A stretch of 45,475 nt of DNA from an uncultured Lachnospiraceae bacterium (GTDB lineage: Bacteria > Bacillota > Clostridia > Lachnospirales > Lachnospiraceae): assembly GCA_910587095.1 (NCBI GenBank), contig CAJUMJ010000002.1, positions 1 to 45,475 on the forward strand, in the 5' to 3' direction. The translations under genes were made by a program, and so were the position numbers. The notes under the pieces were generated by a model. It saw nothing but the letters and a program-made list of their open reading frames with translations. It did no database searches and had not been told where the DNA came from. Below, piece after piece: positions 7,901 through 14,758 of this stretch (position 1 is the stretch's first letter; each line of letters begins with the position of its first letter).

Positions 7901-8539
7901 ATGCGGCTACGGAACGTTACAGGATCGAGAGAAGTGATCGCAGCCTGTGATTATGTGATACATAATCCGCAGGAATGCAAGGGGAAATGGAAGGAGGTTT
8001 TTGGAAACGATCATCCGATCCGAATTGAAATCGGAATGGGAAAGGGTCGGTTCATTATGGATTTGGCGAGACTAAATCCAAATATGAATTTTGTCGGCAT
8101 CGAGAAGTATTCGAGCGTACTGATTCGGGGTATACAAAAACTGGAGGCGGATCCTCTGCCAAATCTCTATTTTATACGTATGGAAGCGGAGGAAATTACG
8201 TCTGTTTTTGATACAGGTGAAGTGAATCGGATTTATTTGAATTTTTCCGATCCATGGCCGAAGGACAGACATGCAAAACGAAGACTTCCTTCCCGTGAAT
8301 TTTTACAGCGGTATAATGAAATACTAATACCGGACGGAGTGATTGAATTTAAAACGGACAATCACGATCTTTTCCGGTTTGCCCTGGAGGAGTTAGAACC
8401 GGCGGGATGGCAGTTAAAACAGATGACGGAAGATCTTCATCATGACGAAGAAATGATGCGGGATAATGTCATGACAGAGTACGAGGAACGGTTTTCCTCG
8501 AAAGGAAACCCTATTTATAAATACGTGATTGCACGATAA
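7901..8539 (+). CDS. trmB: tRNA (guanine-N7-)-methyltransferase
   Basis: A 212-residue SAM-dependent enzyme that forms m7G46 in the variable loop of tRNAs. Visible motifs are the SAM-binding EIGMGKGRFI near residue 47, FVGIEKYSSV near 67 and the family signature NFSDPWPKDRHAKRRL near 117. The C-terminal EFKTDN and TEYEERF segments also match the family. Length is normal. It is followed after 17 bp by thioredoxin on the same strand, so they are probably one operon. Confidence 0.96.
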   Translation: MRLRNVTGSREVIAACDYVIHNPQECKGKWKEVFGNDHPIRIEIGMGKGRFIMDLARLNPNMNFVGIEKYSSVLIRGIQKLEADPLPNLYFIRMEAEEITSVFDTGEVNRIYLNFSDPWPKDRHAKRRLPSREFLQRYNEILIPDGVIEFKTDNHDLFRFALEELEPAGWQLKQMTEDLHHDEEMMRDNVMTEYEERFSSKGNPIYKYVIAR

Positions 8540-8556
8540 GAAATGGAGGATGAGCT

Positions 8557-8874
8557 ATGGAGTACAAATTTACAACAGCAAATTTTGAAGGTGAAGTATT
8601 AAATTCTGAAATCCCTGTATTGGTTGATTTCTATGCGGACTGGTGCGTTCCCTGTAAAATGATGGCGCCGGTTATTGAGGAGATGGCTTCGAAGTATGAC
8701 GGAAAGATGAAGGTCGGGAAATGTAATATAGATGAAGAGGACGGCCTTGCCAGAAAATACCGTGTTATGAATATTCCCAATATGAAGATTTTTGTAAAAG
8801 GTGAAGTGGCCGGCACGATTGTGGGTGCCGTAGAACCGGGAGAGCTGGAAGAAGAAATTAAAAAAGTACTCTAA
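8557..8874 (+). CDS. trxA: Thioredoxin with CVPC active site
   Basis: A 105-residue cytoplasmic thiol-disulfide oxidoreductase. The active site is Trp29-Cys30-Val31-Pro32-Cys33-Lys34, where the usual Gly is Val. The cis-proline is Pro74 in NIPNMKIF. The fold and length are otherwise standard. The start follows GGAGG. The CxxC middle residues tune redox potential in this family, so the Gly-to-Val change may alter it; this is inference. Whether it is the main thioredoxin of the cell cannot be told from this window. Confidence 0.93.
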   Translation: MEYKFTTANFEGEVLNSEIPVLVDFYADWCVPCKMMAPVIEEMASKYDGKMKVGKCNIDEEDGLARKYRVMNIPNMKIFVKGEVAGTIVGAVEPGELEEEIKKVL

Positions 8875-8892
8875 TTAAGAGGTGGCTTCTTT

Positions 8893-10560
8893 ATGCTTGT
8901 CGTACTGTTAAGCTGGATTTATATTTCTATTCTTTGCACATTGGCAGGAATCGGAATATTAAGCTTTGCCAAAAATATCAGATATTCATGGATTCATTAT
9001 ATTGTTGCGGGTATTGTAGCGATTACGGTATATGTTGAATTTTTCAGTATTTTTGCAAAGATAGGTTGCTTTGCCCATATAATTCTTCTGACAGGGGCGT
9101 TGTCAATCGGATATTTAAAGCGGCAGGAGATTCGCACACTTTGGAGCAAATATAGTCCTGTTTTATGTTCATGGGAAGGCTTTTTTTATATTTGTTTTAT
9201 TATTTTTATAGCGTTTTTTACTTCCAGAGGAGAATTTCATACCGATACCAATATTTATCACGCGGCCGCGATCAGACTGTACGAAGAGTATGGTTTGATC
9301 AAGGGAGCCGGTAATTTGCAGCTTCACTATGCATACAACAGCTCCTATCTTGCATTTGCTTCCATATTCAGCCTAAATTGGCTCTTTGGACGTTCCCTGC
9401 ATACTACTACCGGCTTTATGGAAATAATTATGTGTCTGTATGCGTTTCGTGGATTGAAGGATTTCAAACGGCATGAAGATCATGTGGCGGATATGATGAA
9501 AGTTGGTATTTTATTTTATGCACTGGTAAATACGACGCGTATCATGTCTCCGGCTACTGATTATGCGGCAATGTTTGTCGTACTGTTCGTTATAGCCGAG
9601 TGGTGTGACAATTTGCATGAAAAGGAAAATGAGACGATATTTGCTCTTTTGTCTCTCGCGGCAGTTTACGTCACAACTATAAAATTTTCCGCGTGCCTGC
9701 TTGTATTGATTGCCATTTATCCGGCTGTATGCCTGATAAAAAAGAAAAAGTGGAAAGAAATCGCAGGATATGTTTTGTGCGGTTGTGTTATTTTGGTTCC
9801 TTTTTTGATCAGAAATTATTTCATTTCAGGATGGCTTTTGTATCCATTTGACGGCATTGATATTTTTCAGGCAGAATGGAAAGTTCCGAGACAATATATG
9901 CTTGTGGATGCCAACCAGATTAAGGTGTGGGGAAGATGTCTGTATGATGTGGAAAAAACGGATTGGCCTTTGTCAAAGTGGTTTCCCATTTGGTGGAGCC
10001 ATCAGGCCAGATATGAACGGATGTTTCTCGGAGGAACGGCGCTTGCCGCGGTATTGCAGTTTGTAATTGTATTGAAAAGAATCATAAAAAAACAAGAGCT
10101 TCGTTTACATATGGCAGTGCTCCATCTTGCCGTATGGGGAAATCTCATTTTATGGTTTTTTATGGCTCCTTTTATCAGATACGGACTTGCTTTTCTCTTT
10201 GCGGTTATTATGATAGCTGCCGGGGAATATTTGAATGAGAAAAAGAGTGGTTTTTACAGTATATTGACCGGGGGATTCGTATTTTGTATTTTTGTGTCAG
10301 TCAGTCCTTATTGGGATCAATATATTACAGATGCGGGCGTTTTTGTGAAGCATAGTCTGACAGATCCTTATTATATTTTGCAGAAAGATTATGATGTCTG
10401 TGAAATGGACAATTATGAGATAAACGGGAATACCGTATATTATTCAGTGGAAGGTGAAATTAACAACTACCATGTGTATCCTGCAACCTGCTATGGGTGG
10501 ATGCTTGAGAGAAGTACCCTGATCGGGGACGACATAAAAGATGGATTTATGGCGAAATAA
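8893..10560 (+). CDS. Polytopic membrane protein, LIC_10190-like
   Basis: A 555-residue protein with about a dozen hydrophobic helices. Helices begin at residues 3, 33 and 60, and further groups lie in the middle and C-terminal parts. The extracellular loop with FHTDTNIYHAAAIRL, followed by GLIKGAGNLQLHYAYNSSY, resembles the GT-C-like membrane proteins named LIC_10190, thought to act in cell-envelope glycan assembly; this is from memory. The Asp in HTDTN would match the catalytic loop position of GT-C enzymes. A start with GAGGTGG upstream follows trxA by 18 bp. The substrate is unknown. Confidence 0.65.
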   Translation: MLVVLLSWIYISILCTLAGIGILSFAKNIRYSWIHYIVAGIVAITVYVEFFSIFAKIGCFAHIILLTGALSIGYLKRQEIRTLWSKYSPVLCSWEGFFYICFIIFIAFFTSRGEFHTDTNIYHAAAIRLYEEYGLIKGAGNLQLHYAYNSSYLAFASIFSLNWLFGRSLHTTTGFMEIIMCLYAFRGLKDFKRHEDHVADMMKVGILFYALVNTTRIMSPATDYAAMFVVLFVIAEWCDNLHEKENETIFALLSLAAVYVTTIKFSACLLVLIAIYPAVCLIKKKKWKEIAGYVLCGCVILVPFLIRNYFISGWLLYPFDGIDIFQAEWKVPRQYMLVDANQIKVWGRCLYDVEKTDWPLSKWFPIWWSHQARYERMFLGGTALAAVLQFVIVLKRIIKKQELRLHMAVLHLAVWGNLILWFFMAPFIRYGLAFLFAVIMIAAGEYLNEKKSGFYSILTGGFVFCIFVSVSPYWDQYITDAGVFVKHSLTDPYYILQKDYDVCEMDNYEINGNTVYYSVEGEINNYHVYPATCYGWMLERSTLIGDDIKDGFMAK

Positions 10561-10582
10561 AAAAGAATAAACGTATTCCGAA

Positions 10583-10625
10583 AAGGGCATCAATACCTAT
10601 AGAGAGATATAGGGATGATGCCCTT
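10583..10625 (+). terminator. Hairpin after the membrane protein gene
   Basis: AAGGGCATCA and TGATGCCCTT form a perfect 10-bp stem with an inner CCTATA/TATAGG stem. The downstream bases are ATTATTGTG, only weakly U-rich. Confidence 0.6.
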
Positions 10626-10656
10626 ATTATTGTGTAGAAAATGCAGGGGGAAAAGA

Positions 10657-10947
10657 ATGACGCGAAGTGAATTGATAGATATCCTGGTGAAAGAGAGAAC
10701 ACAAGGCATTTTGGAAGACGTATTGAGAAAAAATGATTCATATCAGGCGGCAATGAAAGAATATGATAAAGCTTGTGAAGAGATAGAGATAGCAGGGTTA
10801 GACGGGAAGCAAAAAGAAGCCGTTGACGAAGCGTTGTCTTCGGTGAATCATTGTATGGCGATATACGGAGCAGTTGGGTATCGGCAGGGATTGGAAGATG
10901 GGATAGAACTTGTTTTAGAGATACTGAAAGTAAAGAAATTATTTTAA
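10657..10947 (+). CDS. Small hypothetical protein, paralogue of 11426-11695
   Basis: A 96-residue acidic helical protein. The ATG at 10657 is preceded by AGGGGGAAAAGA; an upstream ATG falls inside the hairpin at 10583-10625. It contains ELIDILVKERTQGILEDVL, then YDKACEE, then NHCMAIYGAVGYRQGLEDGI. It resembles proteins labelled DUF6809 in Lachnospiraceae, from memory and unverified. A close paralogue lies 480 bp downstream on the other side of the tRNA-Pro att copy. Function unknown. Confidence 0.65.
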   Translation: MTRSELIDILVKERTQGILEDVLRKNDSYQAAMKEYDKACEEIEIAGLDGKQKEAVDEALSSVNHCMAIYGAVGYRQGLEDGIELVLEILKVKKLF

Positions 10948-11060
10948 TTGCTTTTTAAAGAATGAATGAGTAAAATAGAAAAATGACAGAATCATGATAA
11001 ATTCTTGTTCAATCTAAAATGTTAAAATGTATTGCATAAAGAAAACACCAGATTTTATTA
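10948..11060. other. Intergenic stretch homologous to 11698-11790
   Basis: The sequence after the stop codon (TTGCTTTTTAAAGAATG, then GACAGAATCATGATA) recurs in diverged form after the paralogous gene at 11426-11695. The duplication therefore includes 3' flanking DNA as well as the gene. Confidence 0.5.
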
Positions 11061-11106
11061 AAACCTGATGTTTTCGTCTTTTCTAAGTCGAAGCGACAGG
11101 ATTTGA
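11061..11106. repeat. Distal att copy: 3' end of tRNA-Pro plus terminator
   Basis: This 46-bp stretch is identical to 13195-13240 and ends within the T-loop of the tRNA. It contains the acceptor strand CGAAGCG at 11089-11095 and the terminator T-tract. It marks the far edge of the integrated segment. Confidence 0.85.
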
Positions 11107-11173
11107 GTGCATTTAAATTAACGTGATAAGTACGGCATTCTTCCGAACTGATCACCGAACAGGGGTAAAATGC

Positions 11174-11344
11174 CTATTCAAAGGTTATTTTGCCGTGAAC
11201 GCTTTCAAATTCGGAAACATGCTTTTTCATAAGGACTTCTAATTCCCGATTGGCAGAGCGTCCGTTATAATCAGCTACAAAATGAAACTTCTTCAGTAAA
11301 TCAGGATCGGTTCTTAATGTAAATTTGGCAGTATCAGTTTTCAT
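11174..11344 (-). CDS. Arc-like ribbon-helix-helix protein
   Basis: A 56-residue protein read from the minus strand. ATG at 11344 follows AAGG at 7-base spacing; the stop is TAG at 11174-11176. The sequence begins MKTDTAKFTLRTDPDLLKKF and continues with VADYNGRSANRELEVLMKKH. The N-terminal beta strand (KFTLRTD) followed by two helices with RSANREL is the Arc/MetJ ribbon-helix-helix pattern. It is probably a DNA-binding regulator of the element. It lies just inside the distal att repeat and diverges from the small paralogue gene. Confidence 0.75.
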   Translation of the reverse strand: MKTDTAKFTLRTDPDLLKKFHFVADYNGRSANRELEVLMKKHVSEFESVHGKITFE

Positions 11345-11425
11345 AAGGCAACCTTCATTGACTTTATTATAATGTCAAAATGACGGCACCATATAGTATT
11401 TGTGTGGAAAGGACAGGGGGAGAGC

Positions 11426-11695
11426 ATGACGCGAGATGAATTATTAGATATTTTGGTAAAGGAAAGGATGCAGGGCATTTTGGAAGAATCATTGAGGAAC
11501 AGTGATTTATACCAAATTGCTATGAATGAACATGATAAGGCTTGTGAGGAACTAGAAGCGACAGGATTAAATGGAGAGCAAAAAGAAGTCGTTGACTACG
11601 CGCTGTCTACGGCGAATCATTGTATGGCGATATATGGATCAGCCGGGTATCGGTTGGGGCTGGATGATGGGATGGATAGTACAAAGAAAAAATAA
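11426..11695 (+). CDS. Small hypothetical protein, paralogue of 10657-10947
   Basis: An 89-residue protein, start chosen at 11426 after AGGGGGAGAGC. It is collinear with the 96-residue product at 10657 (TRDELLDILVKERMQGILEESL, then HDKACEELEATGLNGEQ, then NHCMAIYGSAGYRLGLDDGM). The C-terminus diverges after about residue 83 and ends in KKK. One copy lies inside and one outside the tRNA-Pro element, so one may have arrived with an earlier insertion. Function unknown. Confidence 0.65.
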   Translation: MTRDELLDILVKERMQGILEESLRNSDLYQIAMNEHDKACEELEATGLNGEQKEVVDYALSTANHCMAIYGSAGYRLGLDDGMDSTKKK

Positions 11696-11807
11696 AAAGG
11701 AAATGGGGAAGATTAGAGGAATAATTTTTCATTGCTTTTTGAAGAATAGCAAGGTACAATAAAGAAAATGATAGAATTATGATAGAATAATGATAAGGAG
11801 AAAAATT

Positions 11808-12068
11808 ATGATTCAGATCAGACCCGTTTCAGATTTACGCAACAAATTTCCGGATATTGAAAGAATTGTAAATACTGGGGAACCTGTGTATCTTACCAAA
11901 AATGGGTACGGTGCAATGGTGGTACTCAGTTTGGATATGTATTCTAAATTAACTGATGGGGTGGAAGCGGCGTTAGATGAGGCAGACAGAATGGCAGAAG
12001 TGGACAGCAGAAGAATGAGCCATGAGGAAGTTTTTGAAAGTCTGCGGAGGAAAATAGATGCTCAATAA
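11808..12068 (+). CDS. Phd/YefM-family antitoxin
   Basis: An 86-residue protein; the ATG at 11808 follows AAGGAG. Residues 5-45 show the Phd/YefM DNA-binding fold (PVSDLRNKFPDIERIV, then GEPVYLTKNGYGAMVVLSLDMY). The acidic C-terminal part would bind the toxin. It overlaps the start of the next gene by 11 bp, so the two are translationally coupled. The pair is expected to be autoregulated by the antitoxin, as known for the family. Confidence 0.88.
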   Translation: MIQIRPVSDLRNKFPDIERIVNTGEPVYLTKNGYGAMVVLSLDMYSKLTDGVEAALDEADRMAEVDSRRMSHEEVFESLRRKIDAQ

Positions 12069-12387
12069 AAGATACAGATTGCGATATTTACCGCTTTTTT
12101 ATGAGGAACTGGACGAAAAGGTGACTTATATTGCAGAGAAGCTGAAGAATCCTAAAGCGGCAAATGATTTACTGGATAAAGTGGAGGCGGCTATTTTAGA
12201 GCGTCTTCCTGTTGCGGAATCTTTTGAACCATATCACTCCATTCGGGAGCGTAAGTATACTTATTATCGTATTTATGTGGATAATTATACTATTTATTAT
12301 GTTGTAATAGATGATGATCCGAAGGATTTAATTATGGAGGTACGAAGATTTCTCTATAATGGGCAAAATCAGAAGGGAATGTTATAG
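12058..12387 (+). CDS. RelE/ParE-family toxin
   Basis: A 109-residue protein directly behind the antitoxin. The pattern matches RelE/ParE: YRLRYLPLFYEELDEKVTYI, then KNPKAANDLLDKVEAAILERL, then IRERKYTYYRIYVDNYTIYYVV and a final MEVRRFLYNGQN. The C-terminal VRRFLYNGQNQ resembles toxins that pair with Phd/YefM antitoxins. It is full-length. It probably stabilised the element and may explain why the decayed element has been kept. The target is not evident. Confidence 0.85.
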   Translation: MLNKRYRLRYLPLFYEELDEKVTYIAEKLKNPKAANDLLDKVEAAILERLPVAESFEPYHSIRERKYTYYRIYVDNYTIYYVVIDDDPKDLIMEVRRFLYNGQNQKGML

Positions 12388-12431
12388 TACGATAGATATA
12401 GGGATTGTGGTGAAATACCGCCGCCCTTTTA

Positions 12432-13127
12432 AGTGATATACCATATAATCCGGCAGAAAATATACCTGTTCCTAATAAAAAGCGGGAATCAGCTAGAGCA
12501 GAGGTATTTCTTGATGCGGAGGATTTGAAGATACTTTTCTCGGAAATTCAAGGGCATGTGCTGGAAGAAATGATTATTGTTACCTTATTCTATGGTTTGA
12601 GAAGATCGGAAGCCCTTGGGTTAAGATGGAGCGCGGTGGATTTTGAGAAGCATGACGTATAGATTAATCATACTGTGATAAAGGTAAAAGAAAAGATTGC
12701 GAAAGATACCACGAAAACAGAAGCTAGTTACCGTACATATCCATTACATAATTACATCGGCAATATGTTACTTGAGATGAGAAACAGGCAGAAGAAGAAT
12801 AGATTACTGTTTGGAAATGAGTATCAAGACAGTGATTATATTTTTACCTGGCAGGATGGTCGCCCGTTTTCTCCCAATTATGTAACGAAGGCTTTTAAGA
12901 AGATTGTAGGACAGAGTGAACATTTATCGTCTGATCTTACATTTCACAATTTAAGAAAAAGCTGTGTGTCCATGTTGCTAGAAGAAGGCTATAGTGTGAA
13001 GGAAATACAAGAGTGGGTAGAACATGCAGATGCGAGCACGACCATGAACATATATGTCAAGGTCAAAGAATCGAAAAAGCGGGATATCGGTGATAAGATG
13101 GGCAGAAAGTTTAGTCAGGCAATCTAA
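12432..13127 (+). pseudogene. Tyrosine recombinase (integrase), truncated and interrupted
   Basis: The reading frame encodes the C-terminal catalytic domain of a phage-type integrase: Arg in GLRRSEALGLRW, the HNLRKSC box (HxxR), VEHADASTT and the catalytic Tyr in MNIYVK. An in-frame TAG at 12660-12662 interrupts it (HDV-stop-INHTV), and the region coding for the N-terminal arm and core-binding domains is missing. Downstream of the TAG the frame is open to 13127, so the decay is recent: one amber codon plus the N-terminal loss. A short internal product from GTG 12675 is possible but would lack the first catalytic Arg. Confidence 0.85.
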
Positions 13128-13175
13128 AATGTTAGAAAAGTGTTGGAAAAACAAGATATGTAAGGCAAAAAAAGA

Positions 13176-13208
13176 AAAACATCAGATCTTCAAGAAACCT
13201 GATGTTTT
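13176..13208 (-). terminator. Terminator of tRNA-Pro
   Basis: AAAACATCAG and CTGATGTTTT pair; on the minus strand the stem is followed by TTTTTCTTTTTTT. Confidence 0.8.
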
Positions 13209-13240
13209 CGTCTTTTCTAAGTCGAAGCGACAGGATTTGA
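13195..13240. repeat. tRNA-proximal att copy
   Basis: Identical 46-bp copy of 11061-11106. It includes the tRNA-Pro 3' end, so the tRNA stays intact after integration. Confidence 0.85.
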
Positions 13241-13295
13241 ACCTGCGACCTCTGCGTCCCGAACGCAGCGCTCTACCAAACTGAGCCACGCTTCG
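13222..13295 (-). tRNA. tRNA-Pro (anticodon CGG)
   Basis: The minus strand folds into a full cloverleaf: acceptor CGAAGCG/CGCTTCG, D arm with GGCTCAGTTTGGTAGAGC, anticodon stem CTGCG/CGCAG around loop TTCGGGA (anticodon CGG), T arm GCAGG-TTCAAAT-CCTGT and discriminator A. CCA is not encoded and must be added by the cca product of this window. Confidence 0.95.
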
Positions 13296-13312
13296 ATTTA
13301 TGAACAACTAAT

Positions 13313-13342
13313 ATATTACAACATTTCTACAAGTATTGTCAA
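13313..13342 (-). promoter_or_regulatory. Promoter of tRNA-Pro
   Basis: On the minus strand TTGACA (13342-13337) and TAATAT (13318-13313) are 18 bp apart, ending 17 bp before the tRNA 5' end. Confidence 0.75.
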
Positions 13343-13379
13343 TGTTTCTGAGAAAATTTTTTTATTTCTGCGGACAAAT

Positions 13380-13409
13380 AGCCAAAGTCATGCTTGTATG
13401 ACCTTGGCT
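13380..13409. other. Isolated hairpin between tRNA-Pro and the HAD gene
   Basis: AGCCAAAGTCAT and ATGACCTTGGCT pair over 11 of 12 positions with a short loop. It lacks a T-run on either strand, so it is not a typical terminator. Confidence 0.4.
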
Positions 13410-13515
13410 GCTACCGCGGGGGAGAAATAAACTGAGTGAGCTATATCCGTTTTACGGATGTGAAGCAGACATATGAAGATTAGAGTTATTTATACATTTA
13501 AGGAGGAAGGCGGAC

Positions 13516-14307
13516 ATGAATTTGGATAATATAAAAATTATTTTTTTTGATATCGACGGTACGCTGATTGATATACAGAAGAAACGGATTTCGGAAAAGA
13601 CGCTGAAGGCATTGACTAAATTGAAAGAGAGAAATATTATTCTCTGCCTGTCGACAGGGAGATCACCGATAACGGTGCCACATTTTGAGGGGTGGGAAGC
13701 CGATGTGTTTCTCACCTTTAACGGTTCATACTGTTATAACAGGCAGCAGGTTATCTATAAAACACCAATACCGACCGAAGATGCTAAATTGATTGTCAGA
13801 AATGCCGCATCAATAAACAGACCGGTATCGATCGCTACGACAAAAAAGCTAGCAGCTAACGGGAGAGACAAAGATCTTGTGGACTATTTTGCCCTTGCCA
13901 AACTGGAAGTGGATGTATCTGAAAAATTTGATAAGATGATAGAAGGGGAAGAAGTTTACCAGATTATGTGCGGAGGTTGTGAGAGTGAATATCCGGCGCT
14001 GCTCCGGGATGTGAAAAACGCAAAGATTACGGCCTGGTGGGACAGGGCGGTCGATATCATTCCGGCAAATGGCGGAAAAGGGATCGGGGTCGAGAAAGTG
14101 CTTGCTCATTATCATCTTCAAAAATCGGAAGCGCTTGCTTTTGGGGACGGAAATAACGATATTGATATGATTCAGACAGTAGGTGTGGGCGTCGCGATGG
14201 CAAATGCGTCAGATTCACTGAAAGCGGTGGCCGATGATATATGCGGAAGTGTCGCGGATGACGGGATTTATCATTACTGTGTCGAACATGGTCTGATCGT
14301 TGAGTAG
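13516..14307 (+). CDS. HAD-superfamily phosphatase, Cof type
   Basis: A 263-residue cytoplasmic HAD hydrolase. Motif I is FDIDGT with Asp12 and Asp14, motif II is LSTGRS near 46, the Lys of motif III is in GGKG near 188, and motif IV is FGDGNNDIDM with Asp211 and Asp215. The cap domain between residues 80 and 185 is of the Cof/YidA type. These enzymes dephosphorylate sugar phosphates or related small molecules; the substrate is not predictable. The start follows AAGGAGGAAGG. It is convergent with 14324-14566. Confidence 0.9.
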   Translation: MNLDNIKIIFFDIDGTLIDIQKKRISEKTLKALTKLKERNIILCLSTGRSPITVPHFEGWEADVFLTFNGSYCYNRQQVIYKTPIPTEDAKLIVRNAASINRPVSIATTKKLAANGRDKDLVDYFALAKLEVDVSEKFDKMIEGEEVYQIMCGGCESEYPALLRDVKNAKITAWWDRAVDIIPANGGKGIGVEKVLAHYHLQKSEALAFGDGNNDIDMIQTVGVGVAMANASDSLKAVADDICGSVADDGIYHYCVEHGLIVE

Positions 14308-14314
14308 ATAAGAA

Positions 14315-14334
14315 CGGGGGCTTTTATGCCCCCG
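14315..14334. terminator. GC-rich hairpin between convergent genes
   Basis: CGGGGGC and GCCCCCG form a 7-bp stem. It overlaps the last codons of the minus-strand gene at 14324. U-runs are weak on both sides, so it may act as a poor bidirectional terminator. Confidence 0.45.
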
Positions 14335-14566
14335 CGCCTACCATATAAGCCATAAAAGTATAGCTGTCCTGTGCATCTGTCAGAAAAAGATCCAGCCAGA
14401 ATTCATTGGGATTGATCATGCGTATCATCTGTAACGCCTCTTTGTTCTGTTTCAAGTCACAAAACATTTCATTTGGAAGCTGTAAAAATACGCAGCCGCG
14501 GCAGTTTTCCACCATCTTGATAAATTTATCCGTGTTTTTAATTCTTCTGATATTGATCTTATACAT
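14324..14566 (-). CDS. Small hypothetical protein, possibly HPr-fold
   Basis: An 80-residue protein. The ATG at 14566 is 8 bases after GGAG; an ATG two codons upstream is too close to it. The order of elements (NIRRIKNTDKFIKMVENC, a short strand, then LKQNKEALQMIRM and LDLFLTDAQ) parallels the HPr-like protein at 44793-45017. No phospho-accepting His is present. The HPr-fold reading is weak; otherwise the gene is of unknown function. Confidence 0.6.
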   Translation of the reverse strand: MYKINIRRIKNTDKFIKMVENCRGCVFLQLPNEMFCDLKQNKEALQMIRMINPNEFWLDLFLTDAQDSYTFMAYMVGAGA

Positions 14567-14758
14567 AATCATCTCTCCTTCCTGATTTGATGAAAATTTT
14601 ATGTTTCTCTTTTTTTCTTTGTTATCTTGTGATATGATTATATCACTCAAAAAATAATAAATGGTAGAAATAAATAGGCAAAATATATGATTAAATTGCC
14701 AAAAATAGAATTTATAAGCTAATTAAATTCGCAAGCCTGGCAGAAATGGAGAATGACT

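Larger units (their letters stand above)
11061..13240. mobile_element. Decayed 2.1 kb element integrated in tRNA-Pro(CGG)
   Basis: The segment is bounded by an exact 46-bp direct repeat (11061-11106 and 13195-13240) consisting of the tRNA-Pro 3' end and part of its terminator. Similarity continues imperfectly to 11041/13176. Inside are an Arc-like gene (minus strand), a small paralogous gene, a Phd/RelE toxin-antitoxin pair, and a tyrosine-recombinase pseudogene that ends 68 bp before the right repeat. This is the standard layout of a tRNA-integrated element with int next to the intact tRNA. Because the integrase is truncated and interrupted, excision is unlikely without help. Confidence 0.8.

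Noticed and set aside
13405..13425. CTACCGCGGGGGAG resembles a T-box motif
   Set aside because: The full T-box consensus, stem I and a terminator are absent, and the gene downstream is a HAD phosphatase.
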